Shown piece by piece: positions 12,501-27,866 of a stretch of DNA of 64,000 nt. The notes beneath the pieces were generated by a model, which saw only the letters and a program-made list of their open reading frames with translations, had not been told where the DNA came from and searched no databases. Numbering within the stretch: the first letter of the stretch is position 1; each line of letters starts with the position of its first letter. The stretch covers positions 4,858,865-4,922,864 of the forward strand of contig OZ024740.1 in assembly GCA_964016885.1 (NCBI GenBank), read 5' to 3'. Made by a program: the position numbers and the translations under genes. Source of the DNA: Eledone cirrhosa (Eukaryota > Mollusca > Cephalopoda > Octopoda > Eledonidae).

Positions 12501-13439
12501 TCAGTCACAACATAGCTGGGAGGTCAGTCTCTCCAGGAAGAGTCACAACATAGCTAGGAGGTCAGTCACTACATAGCTGGGAGGTCAGTCACTCCAGGTA
12601 GAGCCACTACATAGCTGGGAGGTCAGTCACTCCAGGTAGAACACTACATAGCTGGGAGGTCAGTCACTCCAGGTAGAGTCACTACATAGCTGGGAGGTCA
12701 GTCACTCCAGGTAGAGCCACTACATAGCTGGGAGGTCAGTCACTCCAGGTAGAGCCACTACATAGCTGGGAGGTCAGTCACTCAAGGTAGAGCCACTACA
12801 TAGCTGGGAGGTCAGTCACTCCAGGTAGAGTCACTACATAGCTGGGAGGTCAGTCACTCCAGGTAGAGTCAATACATAGCTGGGGGGGTCAGAGAGTCAC
12901 TTAAGATAGAACCACTACATAGCTGCGAGGTCAGAGTGTCACTCCAGGTAGAACACTGCATAGCTAGGAGGTCTGTCACTCCAGGTAGAGTCACTGCATA
13001 GCTGGGAGGTCAGTCACTCCAGGTAGAGCCACTACATAGCTGGGAGGTCAATCACTCCAGGTAGAGACTGCATAGCTGGGAGGTCAGTCACTCCAGGTAG
13101 AGTCACTACATAGCTGGGAGATCAGTCACTCCAGGTAGAGTCACTACATAGCTGGGAGGTCAGTCACTCCAGGTAGAGCCACTACATAGCTGGGAGGTCA
13201 GTCACTCCAGATAGAGTCACTACATATCTGGGGGGTCAGTCACTCCAGGAACAGTCACTACATAGCTGGGAGGTCAGTCACTCCAGGTAGAACCACTGCA
13301 TAGCTGGGAGGTCAGTCACTCCAGGTAGAGCCACTACATAGCTGGGAGGTCAGTCACTCCAGGTAGAGTCACTACATAGCTGGGAGGTCAGTCACTCCAG
13401 GTAGAGCCACTGCATAGCTGGGAGGTCAGTCACTCCAGC

Positions 13440-16400
13440 TAGAGCCACTACATAGCTGGGAGGTCAGTCACGCCAGGTAGAGTCACTACATAGCTGGGAG
13501 GTCAGTCACTCCAGGTAGAGCCACTGCATAGCTGGGAGGTCAGTCACTCCAGATAGAGTCACTACATAGCTGGGAGGTCAGTCACTCCAGGTAGAGCCAC
13601 TACATAGCTTGGAGGTCAGTCACTCCAGATAGAGTTACTACATATCTGGGGGGTCAGTCACTCCAGGTAGAGTCACTACATAGCTGGGAGGTCAGTCACT
13701 CCAGGTAGAGCCACTGCATAGCTGGGAGGTCAGTCACTCCAGGTAGAGCCACTACATAGCTGGGAGGTCAGTCACTCCAGGTAGAGCCACTGCATAGCTG
13801 GGAGGTCAGTCACTCCAGGTAGAGTCACTACATAGCTGGGAGTTCAGTCACTCCAGGTAGAATCACTGCATAGCTGGGAGGTCAGTCACTCCAGGTAGAG
13901 TCACTACATAGCTGGGAGGTCAGTCACTCCAGGTAGAGTCACTACATAGCTGGGAGGTCAGTCACTCCAGGTAGAGTCACTACATAGCTGGGAGGTCAGT
14001 CACTCCAGGTAGAGTCACTACATAGCTGGGAGGTCAGTCACTCCAGGTAGAGTCACTACATAGCTGGGAGGTCAGTCACTCCAGGTAGAGTCACTACATA
14101 GCTCGGAGGTCAGTCACTCCAGGCAGAGCCACTACATAGCTGCGAGGTCAGTCACTCCTGGTAGAGTCACTACATAGCTCGGAGGTCAGTCACTCCAGGC
14201 AGAGCCACTGCATAGCTGAGAGGTCAGTCACTCCAGGTAGATTCACGGCATAGCTGGGAGGTCAGTCACTCCAGGTAGAGTCACTACAGAGCTGGGAGGT
14301 CAGTCACTCCGGGTAGAGCCACTGCATAGCTGGGAGGTCAGTCACTCCAGGTAGACTCACTACATAGCTGGGAGGTCAGTCACTCCAGGTAGAGCCACTG
14401 CATAGCTGGGAGATCAGTCACTCCAGGTAGAGTCACTACATAGCTGGGGGGTCAGTCACTCAAGGTAGAACCACTACATTGCTGGGAGGTCAGTCACTCC
14501 AGGTAGAGTCACTACATAGCTGGGAGGTCAGTCACTCCAGGTAGAACACTACATAGCTGGGAGGTCAGTCACTCCAGGTAGAGTCACTACATAGCTGGGA
14601 GGTCAGTCACAACATAGCTGGGATGTCAGTCTCTCCAGGAAGAGTCACTACATAGCTAGGAGTTCAGTCACTACATAGCTGGGAGGTCAGTCACTCCAGG
14701 TAGAGCCACTACATAGCTGGGAGGTCAGTCACTCCAGGTAGAGCCACTACATAACTGGGAGGTCACTCACTCCAGGTAGAGTCACTAAATAGCTGGGAAG
14801 TCAGTCACTCCAGGTAGAGCCACTATATAGCTGGGAGGTCAGTCACTCCATGTAGAGCCACTACATAGCTGGGAGGTCAGTCACTCAAGGTAGAGCCACT
14901 ACATAGCTGGGAGGTCAGTCACTCCAGGTAGAGTCACTACATAGCTGGGAGGTCAGTCACTCCAGGTAGAGTCAATACATAGCTGGGGGGGTCAGAGAGT
15001 CGCTTAAGATAGAACCACTACATAGCTGGGAGGTCAGTCACTCAAGGTAGAGTCACTACATAGCTGGGAGGTCAGTCACTCCAGGTAGAGCCACTACAGA
15101 GCTGAGAGGTCAGTCACTCCAGGTGGAGCCACTACATAGCTGGAAGGTCAGTCACTCCAGATAGAATCACTGCATAGCTGGGAGGTCAGTCACTCCAGGT
15201 AGAGTCACTACATAGCTGGGAGTTCAGTCATTCCAGGTAGAGCCACTACATAGCTGGGAGGTCAGAGAGTCACTCCAGGTAGAGCCACTACACAGCTGGG
15301 GGGTCAGTCACTCCAGGTAGAGTCACTACATAGCTGGGAGGTCAGTCACTCCAGGTAGAGCCACTACATAGCTGGGAGGTCAGAGTGTCACTCCAGGTAG
15401 AGTCACTACATAACTGGGAGGTCAGTCACTCCAGGTAGAGTCACTACATAGCTGGGAGGTCAGAGAGTCAATCCAGGTATTGCCACTGCATAGCTGGGAG
15501 GTCAGTCACTCCAGGTAGAGCCACTGCATAGCTGGGAGGTCAGTCACTACATAGCTGGGAGGTCAGTCACTCCAGGTAGAGCCACTACATAGCTGGGAGG
15601 TCAGTCACTCCAGGTAGAGTCACTACATAGCTGGGAGGTCAGTCACTCCAGGTAGAGCCACTGCATAGCTGGGAGGTCAGTCACTCCAGGTAGAGCCACT
15701 ACATAGCTGGGAGGTCAGTCACGCCAGGTAGAGTCACTACATAGCTGGGAGGTCAGTCACTCCAGGTAGAGCCACTGCATAGCTGGGAGGTCAGTCACTC
15801 CAGATAGAGTCACTACATAGCTGGGAGGTCAGTCACTCCAGGTAGAGCCACTACATAGCTTGGAGGTCAGTCACTCCAGATCGAGTCACTACATATCTGG
15901 GGGGTCAGTCACTCCAGGTAGAGTCACTACATAGCTGGGAGGTCAGTCACTCCAGGTAGAGCCACTGCATAGCTGGGAGGTCAGTCACTCCAGGTAGAGC
16001 CACTACATAGCTGGGAGGTCAGTCACTCCAGGTAGAGCCACTGCATAGCTGGGAGGTCAGTCACTCCAGGTAGAGTCACTACATAGCTGGGAGGTCAGTC
16101 ACTCCAGGTAGAATCACTGCATAGCTGGGAGGTCAGTCACTCCAGGTAGAGTCACTACATAGCTGGGAGGTCAGTCACTCCAGGTAGAGTCAATACATAG
16201 CTGGGAGGTCAGTCACTCCAGGTAGAGTCACTACATAGCTGGGAGGTCAGTCACTTCAGGTAGAGTCACTACATAGCTGGGAGGTCAGTCACTCCAGGTA
16301 GAGTCACTACATAGCTGGGAGGTCAGTCACTCCAGGTAGAGTCACTACATAGCTGGGAGGTCAGTCACTCCAGGTAGAGCCACTGCATACCTGGGAGGTC

Positions 16401-17640
16401 AGTCACTCCAGGTAGAGTCACTACATAGCTGGGAGGTCAGTCACTCCAGATAGAGTCACTACATAGCTGGGCGGTCAGTCACTCCAGGTAGAGCCACTAC
16501 ATAGCTGGGAGGTCAGTCACTCCAGATAGAGTCACTACATATCTGGGGGGTCAGTCACTCCAGGTAGAGTCACTACATAGCTGGGAGGTCAGTCACTCCA
16601 GGTAGAGCCACTGCATAGCTGGGAGGTCAGTCACTCCAGGTAGAGTCACTACATAGCTGGGAGGTCAGTCACTCCAGGTAGAGTCACTACATAGCTGGGA
16701 GTTCAGTCACTCCAGGTAGAGTCACTACATAGCTGGGAGGTCAGAGAGTCACTCCAGGTAGAGCCACTACATAGCTGGAAGGTCAGTCACTCCAGATAGA
16801 GTCACTACATAGCTGGGGGTTCAGTCACTCCAGGTAGAGTCACTACATAGCTGCGAGGTCAGTCACTCCAGGTAGAGTCACTACAGAGCTGGAAGGTCAG
16901 TCACTCCAGGTAGAGCCACTACATAGCTGCGAGGTCAGTCACTCCTGGTAGAGTCACTACATAGCTCGGAGGTCAATCACTCCAGGCAGAGCCACTGCAT
17001 AGCTGGGAGGTCAGTCACTCCAGGTAGAGTCACTACATAGCTCGGAGGTCAGTCACTCCAGGCAGAGCCACTACATAGCTGCGAGGTCAGTCACTCCTGG
17101 CAGAGTCACTACATAGCTCGGAGGTCAGTCACTCCAGGCAGAGCCACTGCATAGCTGAGAGGTCAGTCACTCCAGGTAGATTCACGGCATAGCTGGGAGG
17201 TCAGTCACTCCAGGTAGAGTCACTACAGAGCTGGGAGGTCAGTCACTCCGGGTAGAGCCACTGCATAGCTGGGAGGTCAGTCACTCCAGGTAGACTCACT
17301 ACATAGCTGGGAGGTCAGTCACTCCAGGTAGAGCCACTGCATAGCTGGGAGGTCAGTCACTCCAGGTAGAGTCACTACATAGCTGGGGGGTCAGTCACTC
17401 CAGGTAGAACCACTACATTGCTGGGAGGTCAGTCAATCCAGGTAGAGTCACTACATAGCTGGGAGGTCAGTCACTCCAGGTAGAACACTACATAGCTGGG
17501 AGGTCAGTCACTCCAGGTAGAGTCACTACATAGCTGGGAGGTCAGTCACAACATAGCTGGGATGTCAGTCTCTCCAGGAAGAGTCACTACATAGCTAGGA
17601 GTTCAGTCACTACATAGCTGGGAGGTCAGTCACTCCAGGT
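13440..17640 (+). repeat. Overlapping 2.25-kb and 2.94-kb block duplications
   Basis: Rare variants show two offsets. The 'catagcttggagg' unit is at 13603 and 15854, and 'catatctggggg' units at 13641 and 15892 (2,251 bp). The gctcgg/gcagagcc/gctgcg string is at 14101 and 17040, and the 'ccaggaagagtcac' units at 14637 and 17576 (2,939 bp). An older relative of the latter pair lies near 11502 and 12535. The pattern is a mosaic of block duplications rather than one regular higher-order repeat. Confidence 0.8.
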
Positions 17641-20600
17641 AGAGCCACTACATAGCTGGGAGGTCAGTCACTCCAGGTAGATCCACTACATAGCTGGGAG
17701 TTCAGTCACTCCAGGTAGATTCACTGCATAGCTGGGAGGTCAGTCCCTCCAGGTAGAGCCACTGCATAGATGGGAGGTCAGTCACTCCAGGTAGACTCAC
17801 TGCATAGCTGGTAGGTGAGTTACTCCAGGTAGTGTCACTACATAGCTGGGGGGTCAGTCACTCCAGGTAGAGCCACTACATAGCTGGGAGGTCAGTCATT
17901 CCAGGTAGAGCCACTACATAGCTGGGAGGTCAGTCACTCCAGGTAGTGTCACTACATAGCTGGGGGGTCAGTCACTCCAGGTAGAATCACTACATAGCTG
18001 GGAGGTCAGTCACTACATAGATGGGAGGTCAGTCACTCTAGGTAGAGCCACTACATATCTGGGGGGTCAGTCACTCCAGGTAGAGTCACTACATAGCTTG
18101 GGGTCAGTCACTCCAGCTAGAACCACTACATAGCTGGGAGGTCAGTCACTCCAGGTAGATTCACTACATAGCTGGGGGGTCAGTCACTCCAGGTAGAGTC
18201 ACTACATAACTGGGAGGTCAGTCACTCCAGGTAGAGCCACTGAATAGCTGGGAGGTCAGTCACTCCAGGTAGAGCCACTGAATAGCTGGGAGGTCAGTCA
18301 CTCCAGGTAGAGCCACTGAATAGCTGGGAGGTCAGTCTCTCCAGGTAGAGTCACTACATAGCTGGGAGGTCAGTCACTACATAGATGGGAGGTCAGTCAC
18401 TCTAGGTAGAGCCACTGCATAGCTGGGAGGTCAGTCACTCCATGTAGAGCCATTACATAGCTGGGAGGTCAGTCACTCAAGGTAGAGCCACTACATAGCT
18501 GGGAGGTCAGTCCTTCCAGGTAGAGTCACTACATAGCTGGGAGATCAGTCACTCCAGGTAGAGTCACTAAATAGCTGGGAGGTCAGTCACTCCAGGTAGA
18601 GTCACTACATAGCTGGGAGGTCAGTCCTTCCAGGTAGAGTCACTACATAGCTGGGAGGTCAGTCACTCCAGGTAGAGCCACTACATAGCTGGGAGGTCAG
18701 TCACTCCAGGTAGAATCACTACATAGCTGGGAGGTCAGTCACTCCAGGTAGAGTCACTAAATAGCTGGGAGGTCAGTCCTTCCAGGTAGAGTCACTACAT
18801 AGCTGGGAGGTCAGTCACTCCAGGTAGAGCCACTGCATAGCTGGGAGGTCAGTCCTTCCAGGTAGAGTCACTACATAGCTGGGAGGTCAGTCACTCCAGG
18901 TAGAGCCAATGCATAGATGGGAGGTCAGTCCTTCCAGGTAGAGTCACTACATAGCTGGGAGGTCAGTCCTTCCAGGTAGAGTCACTACATAGCTGGGAGG
19001 TCAGTCACTCCAGGTAGAGCCAATGCATAGATGGGAGGTCAGTCACTCCAGGTAGAGTCACTGCATAGCTGGTAGGTGAGTTACTCCATGTAGTGCCACT
19101 ACATAGTTGGGAGGTCAGTCACTCCAGGTAGAGCCACTACATAGCTGGGAGGTCAGTCCCTCCATGTAGAGCCACTGCATAGATGGGGGGTCAGTCACTC
19201 CAGGTAGAGTCACTGCATAGCTGGGTGGTCAGTCACTCCAGGTAGAGTCACTGCATAGCTGGGGGGTCAGTCACTCCAGGTAGAGTCACTACATAGCTGG
19301 GAGGTCAGAGAGTCACTCCAGGTAGAACCACTACATAGCTGGGAGGTCAGTCACTCCAGGTAGAGTCACTACATAGCTGGGGGGTCAGTCACTCCAGGTA
19401 GAATCACTACATAACTGAGAGGTCAGTCACTCCAGGTAGAGCCACTGAATAGCTGGGAGGTCAGTCACTTCAGGTAGAGCCACTGCATAGCTGGGAAGTC
19501 AGTCACTCCAGGTAGAGTCACTACATAACTGGGAAGTCAGTCACTACATAGATGGGAGGTCAGTCACTCTAGGTAGAGCCACTATATAGCTGGGGGGTCA
19601 GTCACACCAGGTAGAACCACTACAGAGCTGGGAGGTCAGTCACACCAGGTAGAATCACTACATAGCTGGGAGGTCAGTCACTCCAGGTGGAGCTGCCTCA
19701 TAGCTGAGAGGTCAGTCATTCCAGGTAGAGCCACTACATAGCTGGGAGGTCAGAGAGTCACTCCAGGTAGAGCCACTGCAAAGCTGTGAGGTCAGTCACT
19801 CCAGGTAGAGCCACTACATAGCTGGGAAGTCAGTCATTCCAGGTAGAGTCACTACATAGCTGGGAGGTCAATCACTCCAGGTAGAGCCACTACATAGATG
19901 GGAGGTCAGTGACTCCAGGTAGAGTCACTAAATAGCTGGGAGGTCAGTCACTCCATGTAGGGCCACTACATAGCTGGGAGGTCAGTCACTCCAGGTAGAG
20001 CCACTACATAGCTGGGAGGTCAGTCATTCCAGGTAGAGTCACTACATAGCTGGGAGGTCAGTCACTCCAGGTAGAGCCACTACATAGATGGGAGGTCAGT
20101 GACTCCAGGTAGAGTCACTAAATAGCTGGGAGGTCAGTCACTCCATGTAGGGCCACTACATAGCTGGGAGGTCAGTCACTCCAGGTAGAGCCACTACATA
20201 GCTGGGAGGTCAGTCACTCCAGGTAGAGCCACTACATAGCTGGGAGGTCAGTCACTCCAGGTAGAGTCACTATATAGCTGGGAGGTCAGTTACTCCATGT
20301 AGTGCCACTACATAGTTGGGAGGTCAGTCACTCCAGGTAGAGCCAATGCATAGATGGGAGGTCAGTCACTCCAGGTAGAGCCACTACATAGCTGGGAGGT
20401 CAGTCACCCCAGGTAGAGTCACTACATAACTGGGAGGTCAGTCACTCCAGGTAGAGCCACTGAATAGCTGGGAGGTCAGTCACTTCAGGTAGAACCACTG
20501 CATAGCTGGGAGGTCAGTCACCCCAGGTAGAGTCACTACATAACTGGGAGGTCAGTCACTCCAGGTAGAGCCACTGAATAGCTGGGAGGTCAGTCACTCC

Positions 20601-23600
20601 AGGTAGAGCCACTACATAGCTGGGAAGTCAGTCACTCCAGGTAGAGTCACTACATAGGTGGGAGGTCAGTCACTCCAGGTAAAGTCACTACATAGCTGGG
20701 AGGTCAGAGAGTCACGCCATGTAGTGCCACTACATAGCAGGAAGGTCAGTCACTCCAGGTAGAGTCACTACTTAGCTGGAGGTCAGTCACTCCAGGTAGA
20801 GTCATAACATAACTGGGAGGTCAGTCACTCCAGGTAGAGCCACTACTTAGCTGGAGGTCAGTCACTCCAGGTGGAGTCACTACATAACTGGGAGAACAGT
20901 CACTCCAGGTAGAGTCACTACATAGCTGGGAGGTCAGTCACTCCAGGTAGAACCACTACATAACTGGGAGGTCAGTCACTCCAGGTAGAGCCACTACATA
21001 GCTGGGGGGTCAGTCACTCCAGGTAGAGTCACTACATAGCTGGGAGGTCACTCACTCCAGGTAGAGTCACTACATAGGTGGGAGGTCAGAGAGTCACTTA
21101 AGTTAGAACCACTACATAGCTGGGAGGTCAGTCACTCCAGGTAGAATCACTACATAACTGGGAGGTCAGTCACTCCAGGTAGAGCCACTACATAGCTGGG
21201 AGTTCAGTCACTCCAGGTAGATTCACTGCATAGCTGGGAGGTCAGTCCCTCCAGGTAGAGCCACTGCATAGATGGGAGGTCAGTCACTCCAGGTAGAGTC
21301 ACTGCATAGCTGGGAGGTCAGTCACTCCAGGTAGAGTCACTGCATAGGTGGGGGGTCAGTCACTCCAGGTAAAGTCACTACATAGCTGGGAGGTCAGTCA
21401 CTCCAGGTAGAGTCACTACATAGCTAGGAGGTCAGAGAGTCTCCCCATTTAGTGCCACTATATAGCTGGGAGGTCAGTCACTCCAGGTAGAGTCACTACA
21501 TAGCTGGGAGGTCAGTCACTCCATGTAGAGTCACTACATAGCTGGGAGGTCAGAGAGTCTCCCCATTCAGTGCAACTACATAGCTGGGAGGTCAGGCACT
21601 CCATGTAGAGCCACTACATAGCTGGGAGATCAGTCACTCCAGGTAGAGTCACTGCATAGCTGGGGGGTCAGTCACTCCAGGTAAAGTCACTACATAGCTG
21701 GGAGGTCAGTCACTCCAGGTAGAGTCACTACATAGCTGGAAGGTCAGTCACTCCGGGTAGAGTCGCTACATAGCTGGGGGGTCAGTCATTCCAAGTAGAA
21801 TCACTACAGAGCTGGGAGGTCAGTCACTCCAGGTAGAGTCACTACATAGCTGGGTGGTCAGTCATTCCAGGTAGAATCACTACAGAGCTGGGAGGTCAGT
21901 CACTCCAGGTAGAGCCACTACATTGCTGGGAGGTCAGTCACTCCAGGTAGAATCACTACAGAGCTGGGAGGTCAGTCACTCCAGGTAGAGTCACTACATA
22001 GCTGGGAGGTCAGTCACTCCAGGTAGAGCCACTGCATAGCCTGGAGGTCAGTCACTCCAGGTAGAGCCACTGCATAGCTGGGAGGTCAATCATTCCAGGT
22101 AGAGCCACTACATAGCTGGGAGGTCAGTCACTCGAGGTAGAGTCACTACATAGCTGGGAGGTCAGAGAATCACTCCAGGTAGAGCCACTGCATAGCTGGG
22201 AGGTCAGTCACTCCAGGTAGACCCACTACGATAGCTGGGAGGTCAGTCACTCCAGGTAGAGTCACTGCATAGCTGGGAGGTCAGTCAATCCAAGTAGAGT
22301 CCTTACATAGCTGGGAGGTCAGTCACTCCAGGTATAGTCACTGCATAGCTGGGAGGTCAGCCACTCCAGGTAGAGCCACTACAGAGCTGGGAGTTCAGTC
22401 ACTCCAGGTATAGTCACTGCATAGCTGGGAGGTCAGCCACTCCAGGTAGAGTCACTACATAGATGGGAGGTCAGTCACTCCAGGTAGAGTCACTACATAG
22501 ATGGGAGGTCAGTCACTCCAGGTAGAGTCACTACATAGATGGGAGGTCAGTCATTTCAGGTAGAGCCACTACAGAGCTGGGAGTTCAGTCACTCCAGGTA
22601 GAGTCACTACATAGCTGGGAGGTCAGTCACTCCAGGTAGAGCCACTGCATAGCTGGGAGGTCAGTCACTCCAGGTAGAGCCACTGCATAGCTGGGAGGTC
22701 AGTCACTCCAGGTAGAGTCACTACATAGCTGGGAGGTCAGTCACTCCAGGTAGAGTCACTACATAGCTGGGAGGTCAGTCACTCCACGTAGAGTCACTAC
22801 ATAGCTGGGGGGTCAGTCACTCCAGGTAGAGCCACTACATAGCTGGGAGGTCAGTCAGTCCAGGTAGAGTCACTACAGAGCTGGGAGGTCAGTCACTCCA
22901 GCTAGAGTCACTACATAGCTGGGAGGTCAGAGAGTCACTCCAGGTATTGCCACTACATAGCTGCGAGATCCGTCACTCCTGGTAGAGTCACTACATAGCT
23001 GGGAGGTCAGTCACTCCAGGTAGACTCACTGCATAGCTGGCAGGTCAGTCACTCCAGGTAGAGTCACTACATAGCTGTAAGGTCAGAGAGTCACTCCAGA
23101 TAGAACCACTACATACCTGGGAGGTCAGTCACTCCAGGTAGAGTCACTACATAGCTGTGAGGTCAGTCACTACATAGCTGGGAGGTCAGTCACTCCAGGT
23201 AGATCCACTACATAGATGGGAGGTCAGTCACTCCAGGTAGATTCACTACATAGCAGGGGGGTCAGTCACTCCAGGTAGAGCCACTACATTGCTGGGAGGT
23301 CAGTCACTCCAGGTAGACTCACTACAGAGCTGGAAGGTCAGTCACTCCAGGTAGAGTCACTACATAGCTGGGAGGTCAGTCACTCCAGGTAGAGCCACTG
23401 CATATCTGGGAGGTCAGTCACTCCAGGTACAGCCACTGCATAGCTGGGAGGTCAGAGAGTCACTCCAGATAGAGCCACTGCATAGCTGGGAGGTCAGTGA
23501 CTCCAGGTAGAATCACTACATAGCTGGGAGGTCAGTCACTCCAGGTAGAGCCACTACATAGCTGGGAGGTCAGGCACTCCATGTAGAGCCACTACATAGC

Positions 23601-24486
23601 TGGGAGGTCAGTCACTACATGTAGAGCCACTACATAGCTGGGAGGTCAGTCACTCCAGGTAGAGTCACTACATAGCTGGGAGGTCAGAGAGTCACTTCGG
23701 GTAGAGCCACTACATAGCTGGGAGGTCAGTCACTCCAGGTAGAGTCACTACATAGCTGGGAGGTCAGAGAGTCACTTCAGGTAGAGCCACTACATAGCTG
23801 GGATGTCAGTCACTCCAGGTAGAGTCACTACATAGCTGGGGGGTCAGTCACTCCAAGTAGAGTCACTACATAGCTGGGAGGTCAGTCACTCCAGGTAGAG
23901 TCACTACATAGCTGAGAGGTCAGAGAGTCACTACAGGTAATGCCACTACATAGCTGCGAGGTCATTCACTCCAGGTAGAGTCACTGCATAGCTGGGAGGT
24001 CAGTCACTCCAGGTAGGATCACTACATAGCTGAGAGGTCAGTCACTCCAGGTAGAGTCACTACATAGCTGGGAGGTCAGTCACTCCAGGTGGAGCCACTA
24101 CATAGCTGGGAGGTCAGTCACTCCAGGTAGAGCCACTGCATAGCTGGGAGGTCAGTCACTCCAGGTAGAGCCACTGCATAGCTGGGAGGTCAGTCACTCC
24201 AGGTAGAGTCACTGCATAGCTGGGAGGTCAGTCACTCCAGGTAGAGTCACTACATAGCTGTGAGGTCAGTCACTCCAGGTAGTGCCACTATATAGCTGGG
24301 AGGTCAGTCACTCCAGGTAGAGTCACTACATAGCTGGGAGGTCAGTCACTCCAGGTAGAGTCACTACGTAGCTGGGGGGTCAGTCACTCCAGGTAGAGCC
24401 ACTGCATTGCTGGGAGGTCAGTCACTCCAGGCTGAATCACTACAGAGCTGGGAGGTCAGTCACTGCAGGTAGAGCCACTACAGAGC

Positions 24487-27202
24487 TGGGAGGTCAGTCA
24501 CTCCAGGTAGAGTCACTGCATATCTGGGAGGTCAGTCACTCCAGGTAGAGCCACTACATAGCTGGGAGTTCAGTCATTGCAGGTAGAGCCACTGCATAGC
24601 TGGGAGGTGAGTCACTCCAGGTAGAGCCACTGCATAGCTGGGAGTCAGAGAGTCACTTAAGATAGAACCACTACATAGCTAGGAGGTCAGTTACTACATG
24701 TAGTGCCACTACATAGCTGGGAGGTCAGTCACTCCAGGTAGAGTCACTACATAGCTGGGACGTCAGTCACTCCAGGTAGAGTCACTACATAGCTGGGACG
24801 TCAGTCACTCCAGGTAGAGTCACTACATAGCTGGGAGGTCAGTCACTCCAGGTATAGTCACTTCATAGCTGGGAGGTCAGCCACTCCAGGTAGAGTCAAT
24901 ACATAGCTGGGAGGTCAGTCACTCCAGGTAGAGCCACTACATAGCTGGGAGGTCAGTCACTCCATGTAGAGCCACTACATAGCTGGGAGGTCTGTCACTC
25001 CATGTAGAGCCACTACATAGCAGTGAGGTCAGTCACTCCAGGTAGAGTCACTACATAGCTGGGAGGTCAGAGAGTCACTTCAGGTAGAGCCACTACATAG
25101 CTGGGAGGTCAGTCACTCCAGGTAGAGTCACTACATAGCTGGGAGGTCAGAGAGTCACTTCAGGTAGAGCCACTACATAGCTGGGAGGTCAGTCACTCCA
25201 GGTAGAGTCACTACATAGCTGGGGGGTCAGTCACTCCAAGTAGAGTCACTACATAGCTGGGAGGTCAGTCACTCCAGGTAGAGTCACTACATAGCTGAGA
25301 GGTCAGAGAGTCACTACAGGTAATGCCACTACATAGCTGCGAGGTCATTCACTCCAGGTAGAGCCACAGCATAGCTCGGAGGTCAGTCACTCCAGGTAGA
25401 GCCACTACATAGCTGGGAGGTCAGTCACTCCAGATAGAGTCACTATATAGCTGCGAGGTCAGTCACTCCTGGTAGAGTCACTACATAGCTGGGAGGTCAG
25501 TCACTCCAGGTAGAGCCACTGCATAGCTGGGAGGTCAGTCACTCCAGGTAGAGTCACTGCATAGCTGGGAGGTCAGTCACTCCAGGTAGAGTCACTACAT
25601 AACTGGGAGGTCAGTCACTCCAGGTAGAGTCACTACGTAGCTGGGAGGTCAGTCACTCCAGGTAGAGTCACTACATAGCTGGGAGGTCAGTCTCTCCAGG
25701 TAGAGTCACTACATAGCTGGGAGGTCAGTCACTCCTGGTAGAGTCACTACATAGCTGGGAGGTCAGTCACTCCAGGTAGAGCCACTACAGAGCTGGGAGG
25801 TCAGTCACTCCAGGTAGAGCCACTGCATAGCTGGGAGGTCAGTCACTCCATGTAGAGCCACTACATAGCTGGGAGGTCAGTCACTCCAGGTAGAGTCACT
25901 ACATAGCTGGGGGGTCAGTCACTACAGGCTGAATCACTACAGAGCTGGGAGGTCAGTCACTCCAGGTAGAGTCACTACATAGCTGGGAGGTCAGTCTCTC
26001 CAGGTAGAGTCACTACATAGCTGGGAGGTCAGTCACTCCAGGTAGAGCCACTGCATAGCTTGGAGGTTAGTCACTCCAGGTAGAGCCACTGCATAGCTGG
26101 GAGGTCAGAGAGTCACTCCAGGTAGAGCCACTGCATAGCTGGGAGGTCAGTCACTCCAGTTAGACGCACTATGATAGCTGGGAGGTCAGTCTCTCCAGGA
26201 AGAGTCACTACATAGCTAGGAGGTCAGTCACTACATAGCTGGGAGTTCAGTCATTCCAGGTAGAGCCACTACATAGCTGGGAGGTCAGAGAGTCACTCCA
26301 GGTAGAGCCACTGCATAGCTGGGAGGTCAGTCACTCCAGTTAGACGCACTATGATAGCTGGGAGGTCAGTCACTCCAGGTAGAATCACTGCATAGCTGGG
26401 AGGTCAGTCAATCCAGGTAGAATCACTACATAGCTTGGAGGTCAGTCACTCCAGATAGAGTCACTACATAGCTGGGGGGTCAGTCACTCGAGGTAGAGCC
26501 ACATCATAGCTGGGAGGTCAGTCACTGCAGGTAGATCCACTGCATAGCTGGGAGTCAGAGAGTCACTTAAGATAGAATCACTACATAGCTAGGAGGTCAG
26601 TTACTACATGTAGTGCCACTACATAGCTGGGAGGTCAGTCACGCCAGGTAGAGCCACTACGATAGCTGGGATGTCAGTCACTCCAGGTAGAGTCACTACA
26701 TAGCTGGGAGGTCAGTCACTCCAGGTAGAGTCACTACATAGCTGGAACGTCAGTCACTCCAGGTAGAGTCACTACATAGCTGGGAGGTCAGTCACTCCAG
26801 GTATAGTCACTTCATAGCTGGGAGGTCAGCCACTCCAGGTAGTGCCACTACAGAGCTGGGAGGTCAGTCACTCCAGGTAGAGTCACTACATAGCTGAGAG
26901 GTCAGTCACTCCAGGTAGAGTCACTACATAGCTGGGAGGTCAGTCACTCCAGGTAGAGTCACTACATAGCTGGGTGGTCAGTCACTCCAGGTAGAGCCAC
27001 TACAGAGCTGGGAGGTCAGTCACTCCAGGTAGAGCCACTACATAGCTGGGAGGTCAGTCACTACATAGCTGGGAGGTCAGTCACTCCAGGAAGAGCCACT
27101 ACAGAGCTGGGAGGTCAGTCAGTCCATGTAGAGCCACTACATAGCTGGGAGGTCAGTCACTCCAGGTAGAGCCACTACATAGCTGGGAGGTCAGTCACTC
27201 CA
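24487..27202 (+). repeat. 2.7-kb satellite block, copy A
   Basis: This block of about 71 variant units is repeated at 27867-30582 with a constant offset of 3,380 bp. Anchors: 'tatctgggag' at 24521/27901, 'ggagtcagag' at 24641/28021 and 26551/29931, and 'agtccatgta' at 27121/30501. In the lines I compared by eye I found only single-base differences (for example cttgg/ctggg near 26060 and gctggaacg/gctgggacg near 26744). The duplication is therefore recent. Confidence 0.88.
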
Positions 27203-27866
27203 CGTAGAGTCACTACATAGCTGGGGGTCAGTCACTCCAGGTAGAGTCACTACAGAGCTGGGAGGTCAGTCACTCCAGGTAGAGTCACTACATAGCTGGG
27301 AGGTCAGTCACTCCAGGTAGAGTCACTACATAGCTGGGAGGTCAGTCACTCCAGGTAGAGTCACTACATAGCTGGGAGGTCAGTCACTCCAGGTAGAGCC
27401 ACTACATAGCTGGGAGGTCAGTCACTCCAGGTAGAGTCACTACATAGCTGGGAGGTCAGTCACTCCAGGTAGAGTCACTACATAGCTGGGAGGTCAGTCA
27501 CTCCAGGTAGAGCCACTACATAGCTGGGAGGTCAGTCACTCCAGGTAGAGTCACTACAGAGCTGGGAGGTCAGTCACTCCAGGTAGAGTCACTACATAGC
27601 TGGGAGGTCAGTCACTCCAGGTAGAGCCACTACATAGCTGGGAGGTCAGTCACTCCAGGTAGAGTCACTACATAGCTGGGAGGTCAGTCACTCCAGGTAG
27701 AGCCACTACATAGCTGGGAGGTCAGTCACTCCAGGTAGAGTCACTACATAGCTGGGAGGTCAGTCACTCCAGGTAGAGCCACTACATAGCTGGGAGGTCA
27801 GTCACTCCAGGTAGAGCCACTGCATAGCCCGGACGTCAGTCACTCCAGGTAGAGTCACTGCATAGC